Below are positions 52,942 through 63,686 of a stretch of 64,000 nucleotides of DNA, piece by piece; positions within the stretch are counted from its first letter, which is position 1; every line of letters starts with the position of its first letter. The stretch is taken from assembly GCF_024691275.1 (NCBI RefSeq), contig NZ_JAILNU010000023.1:18458-82457 (forward strand), written 5' to 3'. The DNA is from Ruminococcus sp. GTDB taxonomy: Bacteria > Bacillota > Clostridia > Oscillospirales > Ruminococcaceae. The position numbers and the translations under genes are program-made. Under the pieces are notes generated by a model that was not told the DNA's origin, made no database searches, and was given only the letters and a program-made list of their open reading frames with translations.

Positions 52942-55900
52942 GTGCAGGAGTTGAAAGATCTACAGAACAGAATTCAGCAGTTGCTGAACGAGGAGAAGAA
53001 TCACAACAGGGCTGTGGCGCTCATCACTGCACTGTCCCTTTTGATGATGTTTATTGTGCCGTATGTTGGGGTAATGCCGGGTGCGGCGATGACTGAGAAT
53101 ACAGTAGAGTATGAGCTTATTTGTGGCATAGAAGAACATACCCACACTGATGAATGCTATACGCTTATCTGTGAGGATGATTCTGAGGAGCATGAACATA
53201 CAGAAGAATGCTATGAACTGATATGTGGGATGGAAGAGCATCAGCATGATGATGGGTGCTATGCTGAAATTGAATCCTTCGATTATAATAATAGCTACTT
53301 AAAAATGTCAGCACTTGGAAATACCAATATACTTGCTGCAGCAGGTTCTTCTGGGTTTGACGGACAAAGAAGTTCTAAAAGCAAGCCTGAAACAAGAGAA
53401 GATAATAATAATAATCTTATTAGTGCAACAGGCGGAAGTAGCTATTTCACGTCTCCAGTTACTGAAGTAGGTCCTAATACGAAGGAAGTTGAAGATAGCG
53501 AGATCCAAAATATCACAGTGTCAATCGGTGGTAATGATTACTCTGCTCCTGATCAAGATGGAAATGGAGTAACAGTACTGCTTGATGAGATGAGCTCTGA
53601 TCCTATTGATGCAAGTTTTTCGATTAGATATTTAATTGAAAAGGACGGAGATAACTATCCCGTCAACGTTGATTCCCCTTGTATTTATTATCAGCTCCCT
53701 GATGGTGTTACAATTCCGGATGAGTACTTTGGAAGAACAAGATATGTTAGTGACCCGAATTATAACGGCCCTGACGGACATATTTCTGGATATTTTTCAA
53801 TTAATGAAAATGGTCTTATTGTAATTCAGTTTACAGAGGATTATATCAGAAACAAGATTTATCAGTCTGATTACTTTGAAGGAAGCATTAACTTTGACGG
53901 AAAGATCAATCGTGCAAAGACTCAAAGTGGCGACAGAGAAATCATGATTGGTGGACTGATCCTTCAAATCCCATTTACAAATCAGGATAGTCAACTTGAC
54001 AAGACTAATAGTGTAGTAAACACTGAAACCGGTATTGATATTAATTGGGCGATTACAGTTACTAATGTAGCGAACCCGGCAGAGTTGTCCGGATGCATAC
54101 TTGATGACCCGATGTTCCAGAATGCAAGTGTAACGGTTGTGCCTTCTGATGCAGGATCATTTGTTAATGGACAGTTTGTGTTTGCCGATGCTGCGAATTA
54201 TGCATCAGAAATCACATTTACTTATACGGAAAGTCTTGATGCAGATGACATCAATGATCGGATGCTTGCAGACAATAATCCTTATTCAAATCAGTTCGTT
54301 CTGGATAATAATACAGCAACACTGTATGCAAGTGATGGGACAACTGAATTAAAGCACAAAGATAGCACGGCATATAGTAACAAGCCTAGGATCGAGAAAT
54401 CCGGTGAGGAGTCATATAAAAACGGTCGATGGATCAAGAGTACAATTTATTGGACAATTGATGTGACCGCTCCGCAAGGTGGAAATCTGAATGGGTATTA
54501 TATCACAGATGATGTTCTGAACCAAACGCTTTCACAGGATAATAAGCTGAAAACGGATGGACTGACAGATGATAATGGTCATAAGAATTCAGTGGTTGTC
54601 ATGAATGGCGATACGGAATTAACAGAAGGAACTCACTACACATACGATTCGAGCACAGGTAAAATTACATTCAACGGTGATTATGAATCGGTATCAATAC
54701 TTTATGTTACAAATTGCCATGATGTTGAAAAGGACAGTGAAAACAAGCGAAATGTAAATAATACTGTTAGCTTGTATCATCCTGATAAAGACGATACGCC
54801 GCTTGGAACTGATAGTGCGTATGTGCCTTTTGATAATTCCACTTTCAGCTATGGTAAATATGCTTCCTATAATTATGATGATAACCTGATTACATGGGAA
54901 GTAAGCGGTACGGTTCTTAATCCAGCTAATGCTAATATCTACCTGAACGATCCGAATGTCCAGTTTTATTTGAAAGATGAGTCGTTCAAAACAATTGGAT
55001 TAGACGAGCTGGCGCTTAAGTCGGCAAACTGGAATAATTCAATTTATGACTTTGTATTGGATACTACTCATGCTAATGACAGTACACCTTATCTTCTCAT
55101 AAAGAGTGGTGACAGTGTCTATGGTAAGGTTCAGTATAAGTCTGGAACAGATGATACGCTGGAAATTGTTGACTATGAAGAAAACACACCATACCACCTG
55201 TCGGCGGTTGCATTCAATTATACGATTGATGTTAGCGGAACTGACGCAAAACCTGCAAACGGAACCTCAGTTACGAAAGATGGTATGACGATAACAGCCA
55301 ATGAAGATGGTTCTATCATTACCTATGAGAACAGTTTGGGAAACGGTCTTTCGGGCGATGATTATAAGGGCGTAATTGGCGAGTTTAACAAGACGGTAAG
55401 AAGTACTATCGGCAAGAGCATGACAAGCGTGACTGGTGAGAGCAGTGTGCTTGGGCGAGATACTGGATGGTATTATACTGATCCGGAAAATCACAATGAA
55501 CCTGTTTATAAGCAGCTTTCTTGGACAGTAAATCTTGTTCAGGATGAGGGCTTTGCGAAAGATTCTGTTTTTACAGATACGCTGAAGAGCGCGGACAGCA
55601 GCGTGCAGCATGTTTTTGATGCCGACATGCTTGACTTACAGATTACCCTCAAAACCAAAGAAAATGGGGGCACTGTGATAACCGGCTCCAATGTGTCGTA
55701 CACACCCTCAATAAGTGGCACTACACTAACGGTAACGTTTGACGCGGATTATAGTGCTTATAAGTATGCAACAATAACCTATAATTCTAAGGCAATAGTA
55801 TCTCAGATCAAAGGAAGTGGTGATGACTGGTCAACTGCTGATAACCGTTTCTATAATGAAGCTGAGTACGCAGATCATACCGCATCCAGCAGCTACTCTT

Positions 55901-58900
55901 ATCAGAATAAGAACCCAGAGTATATCGAAAAGTTCAATTTGTCGCTCGATAAAAAGTGGTCTGATTCTGATACTACGAAACGTCCTGATAGCATTCAGTT
56001 CCGACTGCTGCGAAAGAGTGGCTCTGCATCTGCGACAGATGAGGAGAAAAAATGGAAGTATCTTTCTTATGATGCTGCAACAGGAAACTGGATAGAGCAT
56101 GAAGAGGAAGGAACTTTGACAGATGATTCGCTCTATCTGTTCTCTGCTTATAGAACCAAAAACTATGCTTACTCCTTTGCAAATTTGCCAAAGGACACAA
56201 CCGCACATGATGGCGATTATGAGTATAAGATCGTGGAGCTTCCGGTTGAGGCTTATGCAACTTCCTATCAAACTGGATATGCAGGCTTTTCTGGAAATCA
56301 TTCTTATACGATCACAAATACCCGTGAGAATTCGATCGAGAAATATGTGCTGGATAAAGATGGAAACCGGCTCACCAATGAAATGATTGCTTTGGATAAC
56401 CTTGAATTGGTTACGCTGAATGAAGACCATTACGCAGAGGCCAATGAGGCAGGTGCTAAGGTGAATCATAGCGGACAGTATTATCTTATCAGCTATGAGA
56501 TCGACGTTGATATACTTGATGACTACGAGTATTTGCTTACAGATGTGATTCCAAGCGGAACTATATTTGTACATAATGTTACAGAATCAGGCAGCTATGA
56601 GTATCAGCCTTCTATAGATGATATTAAGCAGGCGATACACTTTGGATATGTCCACAGTTTTACTGGCGGAGGCGGCTATAATAATATCCATGTAGAAGTA
56701 TCTGATGCGAGCAATGAAGTTAAGTTCACAAAATTAACTAAGAACAATCATCGTATTATGTACTATTTGGCAGTTTCTAAAGAAGAACTCGAAACATATG
56801 TTGATGGAACAGTATCCCTGACAAAACAGTATGATAATACTGCAACGCTTTCAGGAATGCAGCCGGTGACGAGCAGTGTGATTATTACTAAACAGAAAAC
56901 CGATCACGAAGATAACACACTTATATCAAAGGATGTAGCAAATAGTACAGCTACAGATGATACTACAGGAGAATCATTCTATCAGGCTACAGAACAGGAA
57001 CTGCGATATAGAATTCTCGTAAATCCTGAAGGCAAAAAACTCGCAGCCACAAATAAGTCTACTTATGATATTAACGATATTCTTAAAATTAATCCAAAGG
57101 ATGTTGGTGTTGATATTGTGAGTGTGACGGTAAAGGAGGTTAAAATTACATCACCGCTTGCTACTGATGCAAATGGAAGGTATATCATTGATCCGTCAAA
57201 ATATACTGTTACAGACGATGAGGAACCAATTACTTACTCCTATGTATCGGGTGATGATTCTGTTACAGAGTCGGATGTTTCAGGTGAGTATCTTTTCCTG
57301 AAAAAAGAAAATACAAACGACCATGTGGATTATTATGAAACAGAGCGTCATGTCACGATCCCAGATAATGAAGTCGTTTATTTAACAATAAAGGGAAAGA
57401 TGAGAGACGAGTATAAAGGTAGCATTGATAGTTCCTACTCTCCCATTAACATTATATATCAACAGTATTTCACATATGGCAATCAACCAGTGGGTGAAAC
57501 ACTTAAGCCAACAGCAACAAGTGATTATGTGAAATCCTATGAGTATGATCCTGAAACTGGTGATTATACATTGCTCGTAAAACTGAGTAATATGCCAGCT
57601 AATACTTCAGATATCAAGATTGAACGCTCTGATTACAGAGGCGCAGGTATCACTTCAGTCACTGTTGAAAGTGCTACTCGCTATAAAACCAACGACCAAG
57701 GCGAACTTGTTATCACAGTTCCTGATTCAAAAGCATTGTTGATTGAGTATACTTACAAGGTTGATGTAAAATCCGGTCATATCAATGTTACAAATGAAGC
57801 CTCTATTGACACAGGAAGTGTGAGCGCATGGGATAAGGAAGACGGTACAGAATTTGAAGTATCTCAGGCTACTGCGTTCTCTGGTGCATCGAATGAAGTG
57901 AAGCTTGTCAAGCGTGATATCAATGATTACAATCTTAAAATCGATGCTGATTTCTATGTTGCCTATTATGATGCCGCAAGTGGAAAATGGTTTTTCAGCA
58001 GCAATACAACAAATTCCACGCAAGGAAGTGGAGCTACCGCATATACTGTCAACAGCTTTACATTTGATAAGGAAGCAGATGGCAATTCCATACCGAGCGG
58101 AGCTGCGAAGGTTTCTGTGCATGGAATCAATCACATCATACTCGACAGACAGAATGCTGTTTATAAATTCATTGAGGTTCCGACAACTCCCGGATATTTG
58201 GGAACAAATATTGCTTTCCCGGTATCTTATAACGGGATGACATTCAATACCTTCGATGAGCTTGTGAACGATTATCTGACAAATGAAGCAGAACGTTCCG
58301 CAGACAGAAATTATCCGTTCAGAACATTCTTCCAGACATATGTTCCGGTGCATTACTTCTCGTATGGCACGGGGACAATCACAAAACCGCCTGGTGTGGA
58401 CAGTGATTTGATCAAAAATGTTTCGGTTGGTGATAATCTTAATATCGACAATACGAAGCTTCTTGGCGTTAAGGCTGAAAAGAACTGGAATGGCGGCACA
58501 TGGCCGAATGGTGCGACTGCACTTTTGAAGCTCTACTATTCTGAAAAGAAGATTACAGACGGTTCTTTCCCTGAGTCTTTAAAGGAAGCCTCGATGGATG
58601 CGCTCGGTATTCAGGACAGCAACTTTAAGGCTACTGTATCTCTTAATTCCGGAATGCAGAGCTACACTTGGACGAATCTTCCGACATCTATCAACGATAA
58701 ACGCATTTACTATTATGTGCGCGAGGAATCATATACGATCGATGGTGTTAACTACCGGTTGCAAGATGATGGGAGTTACACGGACGGCATGGAAAAAGGG
58801 CTGTATGCACCAAACTATGACGGAAATGGTATCTCTCGTTCTGACAGTGATTCTTCTGCTGTAGTTACCATCAGCAACACAAGCGGCTTGTTCCTGAAAA

Positions 58901-61626
58901 AGATCTGGCTCGACTACTACGGCGGCGAGATCGACGGAAGCTCCGAAGAGCTGCCACAAACGATCAAGGTGGAGCTAAAGGGCAAAAGAGCGACAACAGG
59001 TGCAGAGGAAAAACTGTATATCGTGGGTTCCGATGCAGTGGATGCTGAGGGCATTATCACATTGAGTGCGCCGGATTTCATGATGGAGCTGGACGGTAAT
59101 GTCAGACTTCGGAATGCTCCTGCGGATTCGAGTGAGGATGAAGAAACAGCAAAATCGCATACCGTTAAGATCTCTGATTACAGTTTCTTTACTCTGACAG
59201 AAAAGGACAGTGACACAGCGATCTGCTGGGATACCAGTGTAACGCCAACGAATACAGCAGCAAAGGTCAGCGAAGTTTACCGTGCATCCTCGCTTTCAAG
59301 CGTGGTGAACGGAAAGGGTCAGATCGCAGTTGCGAATCAGAAAATGAAACCCACACCGATCTCCATCACAGCGAATAAGGAATGGGTAGGCGGAGTTCCT
59401 GAAGGAAGTCCACAGATTCAGCTCATTCTTTACAAGACGATGGATTCTACGGTGACAGAGGAAAATTTCGAGACAAAGCTGACATCCAGCGATCAGGTAG
59501 GAGAGGCTATTACTCTGCCGTATAATGGAAAATGGTCGTATACATGGTCAGGTCTTGAAAAGAAGGATGCGACATCCAAGCAGGATTACCGTTATTTCGT
59601 AAAAGAAGTAAAGACGGGACTGACCGGATATCAGGCACCAACCTACGACAATCAGGGCAGAACCGGCGGCGGTTCAATGACGGTATACAATACACCTGTT
59701 CCAAAAGCGCAGCTTGAAGTGATAAAGCAGTGGACTGACAAGGACAGCTCCAAGAGACCTGCGCAGGTTTATGTTGATCTGTACCGCATAGCTGAAACAC
59801 CTGTAAATGCAGGAGACAGCGGCGGTGAACCGCAGGCACAGACACAGAGTTTCAAGGGGACAAAGGAAAACCGTCTCCTGAGTATGTCGGCTGTTCGCAG
59901 AGCGTTAGCACCGGAATCACCAGCACCGATGCAGCTACCGAGATTGAGTGCGATCGGTATTGCGACTTTGGCAACGGCTAGTGAGTTAACAGATTCGGAA
60001 GGTAGAACATACTACACTGACGAAATAGGTAATTATTATTTATTTACAATTGGTCAATGGGGACAGTGGGCTTCTTTTAATCTACCTGTTTTAGACAGTA
60101 CAATGAGTTATTCTAAAATAAAAGTAGAAGGTGCTGTCGGAGATGGAACGATGTATTGGGGCGTTCCTAAATACTCTTGGGGCGGAGGTCAAGATACTGC
60201 AAATGCACTTCATACTTTTAGCACAAGTGCCGGTACTTATGATGTTAGCAATTACCAAATTGATGCTTCATATGATCAATTGGTGTTCTCTCCAGTTGCA
60301 CAAATTACAGATGCTGGCGGTGTTAGCATAAAGGTGTACTTCGCCTCTTCCTTCCAAATCACCCTAGAATCCAATCTGACATTCGATGTTGACCCGAGTA
60401 ATGCAGTCAAAATTGGTTCGAGTACAGTTGAATGTGATGCTGTGCCGCATATTGCCGGCGTAGATGATTCTAATGTAAGCGAATATGTGACAGTAACACA
60501 AAATGCTGACAAGGAATTCATGATGACTGTATTGAAGAATCCTCCCGGAAAAATCAGCGTGACCATAACAGACAAGTCAAATTCCGAGAATACTGGTTCG
60601 ATTGACAACATCACGATCACCCCCATGCAAATCACCCCCACAAATGTATCTGCGCTTTCCACAAGTACAGACCTCATTACCATTCCGGTCACACACACGG
60701 CAGGAAATGCACCGCAGATTTCAGGCGGAGATGCTACCGTTGCTAGTTGTGTATATGATAACGGAAACCTTGTTATCACACCTGCAGGCAACGCATCTTC
60801 CCCGACAGCGGTCAGCTCAACATGGACAGTATCCTATGGCGGTGTTGAGATTCCGGTAACATTTACAGCAAACCCTGCACAGTTGACTGCTGAGATCACA
60901 GACGGTAAGACGCAATTTAACATTGGTGAAGAGTTCCATGTCAGAACCAACAAACCTGCCGGATTCCATCTGCAAAAATCAGAAACGGATTCAAACCCAG
61001 TTGATGGTTTGGTTCAGGTTGGAACACCGGCACAGGGCGATGATGGCTATTATACCTATACATTCAAGGTGAATGGACGTGAGGATATTGATGCTGCATA
61101 TTTAGTAGCAGAAAACACGGACGACAGTAACCAGAATGTGGGTATGCCGGTTAGCTTCAAAATGGTGTATACAAAGCAAAACGTAGATGCCATTGAGAAT
61201 ATGACTGGTGAACAGCAAAATAACGCCCGAATCATCAATAACATTCCGCTTGTGCAGGATCCAAACAATCCTGACCGGTATATTTGCACGGATACAGCAA
61301 CGCTTGCAAGGCTCGCCGCTCTTCCAATAACAGATGATAATGGTAATGCATATCATTATTACATTGTTGAGGATGAAACTGGATTAAATGGCTATGTTCC
61401 GTGGGATTACTCAGGTAACAACGGAAGCACACTGGGGGCAAACGGAAAGGTGACCTACACCGTCTATAACGGACGAAATGATGAGGACTCACCCTCCACC
61501 ACCCTCCCCGAATCCGGCAGCACCGGCACCCGCATCTACTACACACTCGGTGCAATGCTCCTGCTCTTAGCGGCAGCCGGATACTGGGCCTACTCGATCA
61601 AGCGCCGGAGGTGGTACGATGAATGA
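52942..61626 (+). CDS. Giant LPXTG-anchored Cna_B-repeat adhesin/pilus tip protein
   Basis: The 2894-residue protein has a long charged n-region, a membrane helix at about 24-42, then at 57-107 three Cys/His-rich units of the type CGIEEHTHTDECY. Long beta-rich adhesin domains follow (about 150-1000), then repeated SpaA/Cna_B-type domains with EVKxxxTGY-like ends (for example KKWSDSDTTKRPDS near 1010 and KEWVGGVPEGSPQ near 2150). One Cna_B unit starting KQWTDKDSSKRPAQ is interrupted by about 430 residues before its closing YYIVEDETGLNGY. It ends LPESG (2855-2859), a hydrophobic helix and a basic tail. The start is GTG 52942 or TTG 52951; the latter has better spacing from AAGGAG. Codon use is more AT-rich than in the window's left half, suggesting transfer. 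Confidence 0.92.
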   Translation: MQELKDLQNRIQQLLNEEKNHNRAVALITALSLLMMFIVPYVGVMPGAAMTENTVEYELICGIEEHTHTDECYTLICEDDSEEHEHTEECYELICGMEEHQHDDGCYAEIESFDYNNSYLKMSALGNTNILAAAGSSGFDGQRSSKSKPETREDNNNNLISATGGSSYFTSPVTEVGPNTKEVEDSEIQNITVSIGGNDYSAPDQDGNGVTVLLDEMSSDPIDASFSIRYLIEKDGDNYPVNVDSPCIYYQLPDGVTIPDEYFGRTRYVSDPNYNGPDGHISGYFSINENGLIVIQFTEDYIRNKIYQSDYFEGSINFDGKINRAKTQSGDREIMIGGLILQIPFTNQDSQLDKTNSVVNTETGIDINWAITVTNVANPAELSGCILDDPMFQNASVTVVPSDAGSFVNGQFVFADAANYASEITFTYTESLDADDINDRMLADNNPYSNQFVLDNNTATLYASDGTTELKHKDSTAYSNKPRIEKSGEESYKNGRWIKSTIYWTIDVTAPQGGNLNGYYITDDVLNQTLSQDNKLKTDGLTDDNGHKNSVVVMNGDTELTEGTHYTYDSSTGKITFNGDYESVSILYVTNCHDVEKDSENKRNVNNTVSLYHPDKDDTPLGTDSAYVPFDNSTFSYGKYASYNYDDNLITWEVSGTVLNPANANIYLNDPNVQFYLKDESFKTIGLDELALKSANWNNSIYDFVLDTTHANDSTPYLLIKSGDSVYGKVQYKSGTDDTLEIVDYEENTPYHLSAVAFNYTIDVSGTDAKPANGTSVTKDGMTITANEDGSIITYENSLGNGLSGDDYKGVIGEFNKTVRSTIGKSMTSVTGESSVLGRDTGWYYTDPENHNEPVYKQLSWTVNLVQDEGFAKDSVFTDTLKSADSSVQHVFDADMLDLQITLKTKENGGTVITGSNVSYTPSISGTTLTVTFDADYSAYKYATITYNSKAIVSQIKGSGDDWSTADNRFYNEAEYADHTASSSYSYQNKNPEYIEKFNLSLDKKWSDSDTTKRPDSIQFRLLRKSGSASATDEEKKWKYLSYDAATGNWIEHEEEGTLTDDSLYLFSAYRTKNYAYSFANLPKDTTAHDGDYEYKIVELPVEAYATSYQTGYAGFSGNHSYTITNTRENSIEKYVLDKDGNRLTNEMIALDNLELVTLNEDHYAEANEAGAKVNHSGQYYLISYEIDVDILDDYEYLLTDVIPSGTIFVHNVTESGSYEYQPSIDDIKQAIHFGYVHSFTGGGGYNNIHVEVSDASNEVKFTKLTKNNHRIMYYLAVSKEELETYVDGTVSLTKQYDNTATLSGMQPVTSSVIITKQKTDHEDNTLISKDVANSTATDDTTGESFYQATEQELRYRILVNPEGKKLAATNKSTYDINDILKINPKDVGVDIVSVTVKEVKITSPLATDANGRYIIDPSKYTVTDDEEPITYSYVSGDDSVTESDVSGEYLFLKKENTNDHVDYYETERHVTIPDNEVVYLTIKGKMRDEYKGSIDSSYSPINIIYQQYFTYGNQPVGETLKPTATSDYVKSYEYDPETGDYTLLVKLSNMPANTSDIKIERSDYRGAGITSVTVESATRYKTNDQGELVITVPDSKALLIEYTYKVDVKSGHINVTNEASIDTGSVSAWDKEDGTEFEVSQATAFSGASNEVKLVKRDINDYNLKIDADFYVAYYDAASGKWFFSSNTTNSTQGSGATAYTVNSFTFDKEADGNSIPSGAAKVSVHGINHIILDRQNAVYKFIEVPTTPGYLGTNIAFPVSYNGMTFNTFDELVNDYLTNEAERSADRNYPFRTFFQTYVPVHYFSYGTGTITKPPGVDSDLIKNVSVGDNLNIDNTKLLGVKAEKNWNGGTWPNGATALLKLYYSEKKITDGSFPESLKEASMDALGIQDSNFKATVSLNSGMQSYTWTNLPTSINDKRIYYYVREESYTIDGVNYRLQDDGSYTDGMEKGLYAPNYDGNGISRSDSDSSAVVTISNTSGLFLKKIWLDYYGGEIDGSSEELPQTIKVELKGKRATTGAEEKLYIVGSDAVDAEGIITLSAPDFMMELDGNVRLRNAPADSSEDEETAKSHTVKISDYSFFTLTEKDSDTAICWDTSVTPTNTAAKVSEVYRASSLSSVVNGKGQIAVANQKMKPTPISITANKEWVGGVPEGSPQIQLILYKTMDSTVTEENFETKLTSSDQVGEAITLPYNGKWSYTWSGLEKKDATSKQDYRYFVKEVKTGLTGYQAPTYDNQGRTGGGSMTVYNTPVPKAQLEVIKQWTDKDSSKRPAQVYVDLYRIAETPVNAGDSGGEPQAQTQSFKGTKENRLLSMSAVRRALAPESPAPMQLPRLSAIGIATLATASELTDSEGRTYYTDEIGNYYLFTIGQWGQWASFNLPVLDSTMSYSKIKVEGAVGDGTMYWGVPKYSWGGGQDTANALHTFSTSAGTYDVSNYQIDASYDQLVFSPVAQITDAGGVSIKVYFASSFQITLESNLTFDVDPSNAVKIGSSTVECDAVPHIAGVDDSNVSEYVTVTQNADKEFMMTVLKNPPGKISVTITDKSNSENTGSIDNITITPMQITPTNVSALSTSTDLITIPVTHTAGNAPQISGGDATVASCVYDNGNLVITPAGNASSPTAVSSTWTVSYGGVEIPVTFTANPAQLTAEITDGKTQFNIGEEFHVRTNKPAGFHLQKSETDSNPVDGLVQVGTPAQGDDGYYTYTFKVNGREDIDAAYLVAENTDDSNQNVGMPVSFKMVYTKQNVDAIENMTGEQQNNARIINNIPLVQDPNNPDRYICTDTATLARLAALPITDDNGNAYHYYIVEDETGLNGYVPWDYSGNNGSTLGANGKVTYTVYNGRNDEDSPSTTLPESGSTGTRIYYTLGAMLLLLAAAGYWAYSIKRRRWYDE

Positions 61627-61753
61627 GTAACCTCACACGGCACATGATACAGAAGTTACAAGCACAAACCACAAGAAGCCCCGTTCGAGGGTAGTGTGTG
61701 AAAGCCTGCCCTCTGGACACAACCCAAAATACTTATTATAAAGGAGTATTATC

Positions 61754-63565
61754 ATGAAAAAGACAAGAAAGATCGCTGCTATGATCGCAGCAATGGCACT
61801 GACGGCGGCAATGTGCGTGCCGACAGCTATGATGAGCGCGAGTGCGGAAGCTACTCCGAATACAGTTACTATCACAAATGCAAGCGGCGCAAGTGATACG
61901 GCTACGCATGTCTACAATGCTTACAAGATTTTCAAGGGTACTGCCGGCTCAGGAAGCACTATTGAAGGCATCGATTGGGAATCCGCAGCGATTCAGACAG
62001 CTGTTATTACAGCTTACAATAGCGTTGATGGTCTTACTGATCTGGCAGCAGGAACTTCGGCTCTTGATGCTGCAAATGCTCTCAACGTTTTGAATGCTAC
62101 GCAGCTGAAGGCAGTTGCTAAGGCTTTGGCAAAGAGTACAACTTCGCTTGGTACTGCAATTGCTTTGGAAGGAACAGCAATTACAGAAGCAAATATGGGC
62201 GATGGCTATTATCTGATTGTGGATACTGCTACTGCAGCTGATGCCAATAATGAGAACTATTCAACATCGTTCCCAATGCTTACAGTTTATGATGCAAGTG
62301 AGGGCCTTGAAATCACCACAAAGGGCACATTCCCGACGGTAGAAAAGAAGATTCAGGAAGATGACAAGACCGGAACATGGCAGAATGATGCTGTTTATGG
62401 CACACGATACAACGATACCGCTGACTTCTGTATCGGTGACACCGTTCCCTTCAAGCTGATTGGTACGATCCCAGATGAAACCACTCTCGGCTACTATCAG
62501 ACGTACAAGTACATTTTCCACGATACTCTTGGTAAAGAATTTACACTTCTCGACAAGGACAATGCAGAAGTTGCAACAACTAATTATGCATCAGGTTTCG
62601 ATGCAGATGATGTTGTGGTTACGATTGGCAATACAACTATTACAAGTGGCTATACTGTTACAGCATCGACATCTGGAACGGGCGATTCTCTGAAAACGGA
62701 AATTACTATCGAGTTTGCTGATTTGAAGTCTGTTACGCCTGCATTGACTGATGCACAGCTTGCGACTGCCGGAAAGGTAACGGTCACCTACAATGCAAAG
62801 CTGAATGCAAACGCTGTAATTGGTCAGCCCGGTCAGACAAATGAGGTTTATCTCGAATACTCAAACAATCCTACAAACAGCGCAAGTGGTGACACGGGTA
62901 ACACTGGCAATTCCCCGAAGGATAAGGTTATTGCATTTACCTATCAGCTCGATGTGACCAAGAAGGATGCAGCAACAAATGCGACTATCAATGGTGCAAA
63001 GTTCGTTCTTAAGAATAGTGCTGGTGCATATGCAGTTGTTGCTGATGGTAAGATGACAGGTTGGATCACTCCTGATGCTGAAGCAACTATCAGCTATGAC
63101 TCTACAGGTGATAAGATGATTTCTACACCTACTGAGGGTGAGGCAACTGATTTTGGAGCAACGATCTTTACAACTGCATCAGGTGGTGTATTCAGTGTAG
63201 TTGGTCTTGATGACGGTAACTATACTCTCGTCGAGGTTAAGCAGCCTGACGGCTATAAAATGCCTGATAACCCGAATACCACGTTTACAATTACCGCCGA
63301 TACAGGCAATAGTCAGACAGATAATGAGATCGATGGCACTGAACTGGCTACGCTCACGATTACCGTTGGTACTGCATCGTCTGTAAACGGTACAGTGGCA
63401 GATGGTGACGTTGACATGGATGTATTCAATACAAATGGCGCAACCCTCCCCATCACCGGCGGCATGGGCACCACGCTCTTCATCCTCGGCGGCGGCGTGA
63501 CCGCAGCGGCAGCGGGCATCTACCTCGTTTCCAAGAAGCGTGCAAAGGAAGAGGATGCACAGTAA
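61754..63565 (+). CDS. Backbone pilin (SpaA/FimA-type, isopeptide-forming, LPITG)
   Basis: The 603-residue protein has a signal peptide (about 1-31, ending ASA), an N-terminal domain, a pilin-like segment TFPTVEKKI near 197 whose Lys is a candidate for polymerisation, a D2-type isopeptide domain (about 215-390), and a C-terminal Cna_B domain with the E-box GNYTLVEVKQPDGY near 490. The sorting signal LPITG (565-569), hydrophobic helix and basic tail end the protein. It would be joined into fibres by the class C sortase that follows and tipped by the giant protein before it. Confidence 0.94.
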   Translation: MKKTRKIAAMIAAMALTAAMCVPTAMMSASAEATPNTVTITNASGASDTATHVYNAYKIFKGTAGSGSTIEGIDWESAAIQTAVITAYNSVDGLTDLAAGTSALDAANALNVLNATQLKAVAKALAKSTTSLGTAIALEGTAITEANMGDGYYLIVDTATAADANNENYSTSFPMLTVYDASEGLEITTKGTFPTVEKKIQEDDKTGTWQNDAVYGTRYNDTADFCIGDTVPFKLIGTIPDETTLGYYQTYKYIFHDTLGKEFTLLDKDNAEVATTNYASGFDADDVVVTIGNTTITSGYTVTASTSGTGDSLKTEITIEFADLKSVTPALTDAQLATAGKVTVTYNAKLNANAVIGQPGQTNEVYLEYSNNPTNSASGDTGNTGNSPKDKVIAFTYQLDVTKKDAATNATINGAKFVLKNSAGAYAVVADGKMTGWITPDAEATISYDSTGDKMISTPTEGEATDFGATIFTTASGGVFSVVGLDDGNYTLVEVKQPDGYKMPDNPNTTFTITADTGNSQTDNEIDGTELATLTITVGTASSVNGTVADGDVDMDVFNTNGATLPITGGMGTTLFILGGGVTAAAAGIYLVSKKRAKEEDAQ

Positions 63566-63686
63566 TCTCCCGCAACTATATAACAGACAGAAACACAGAA
63601 TAGAAACCTAACATAAAACCTGCGCCTCCGTGGGGTGTCCTGCGGAGGCGGTCAGGGAGAAATCCACAAGGAGAAGATGATCGAAA

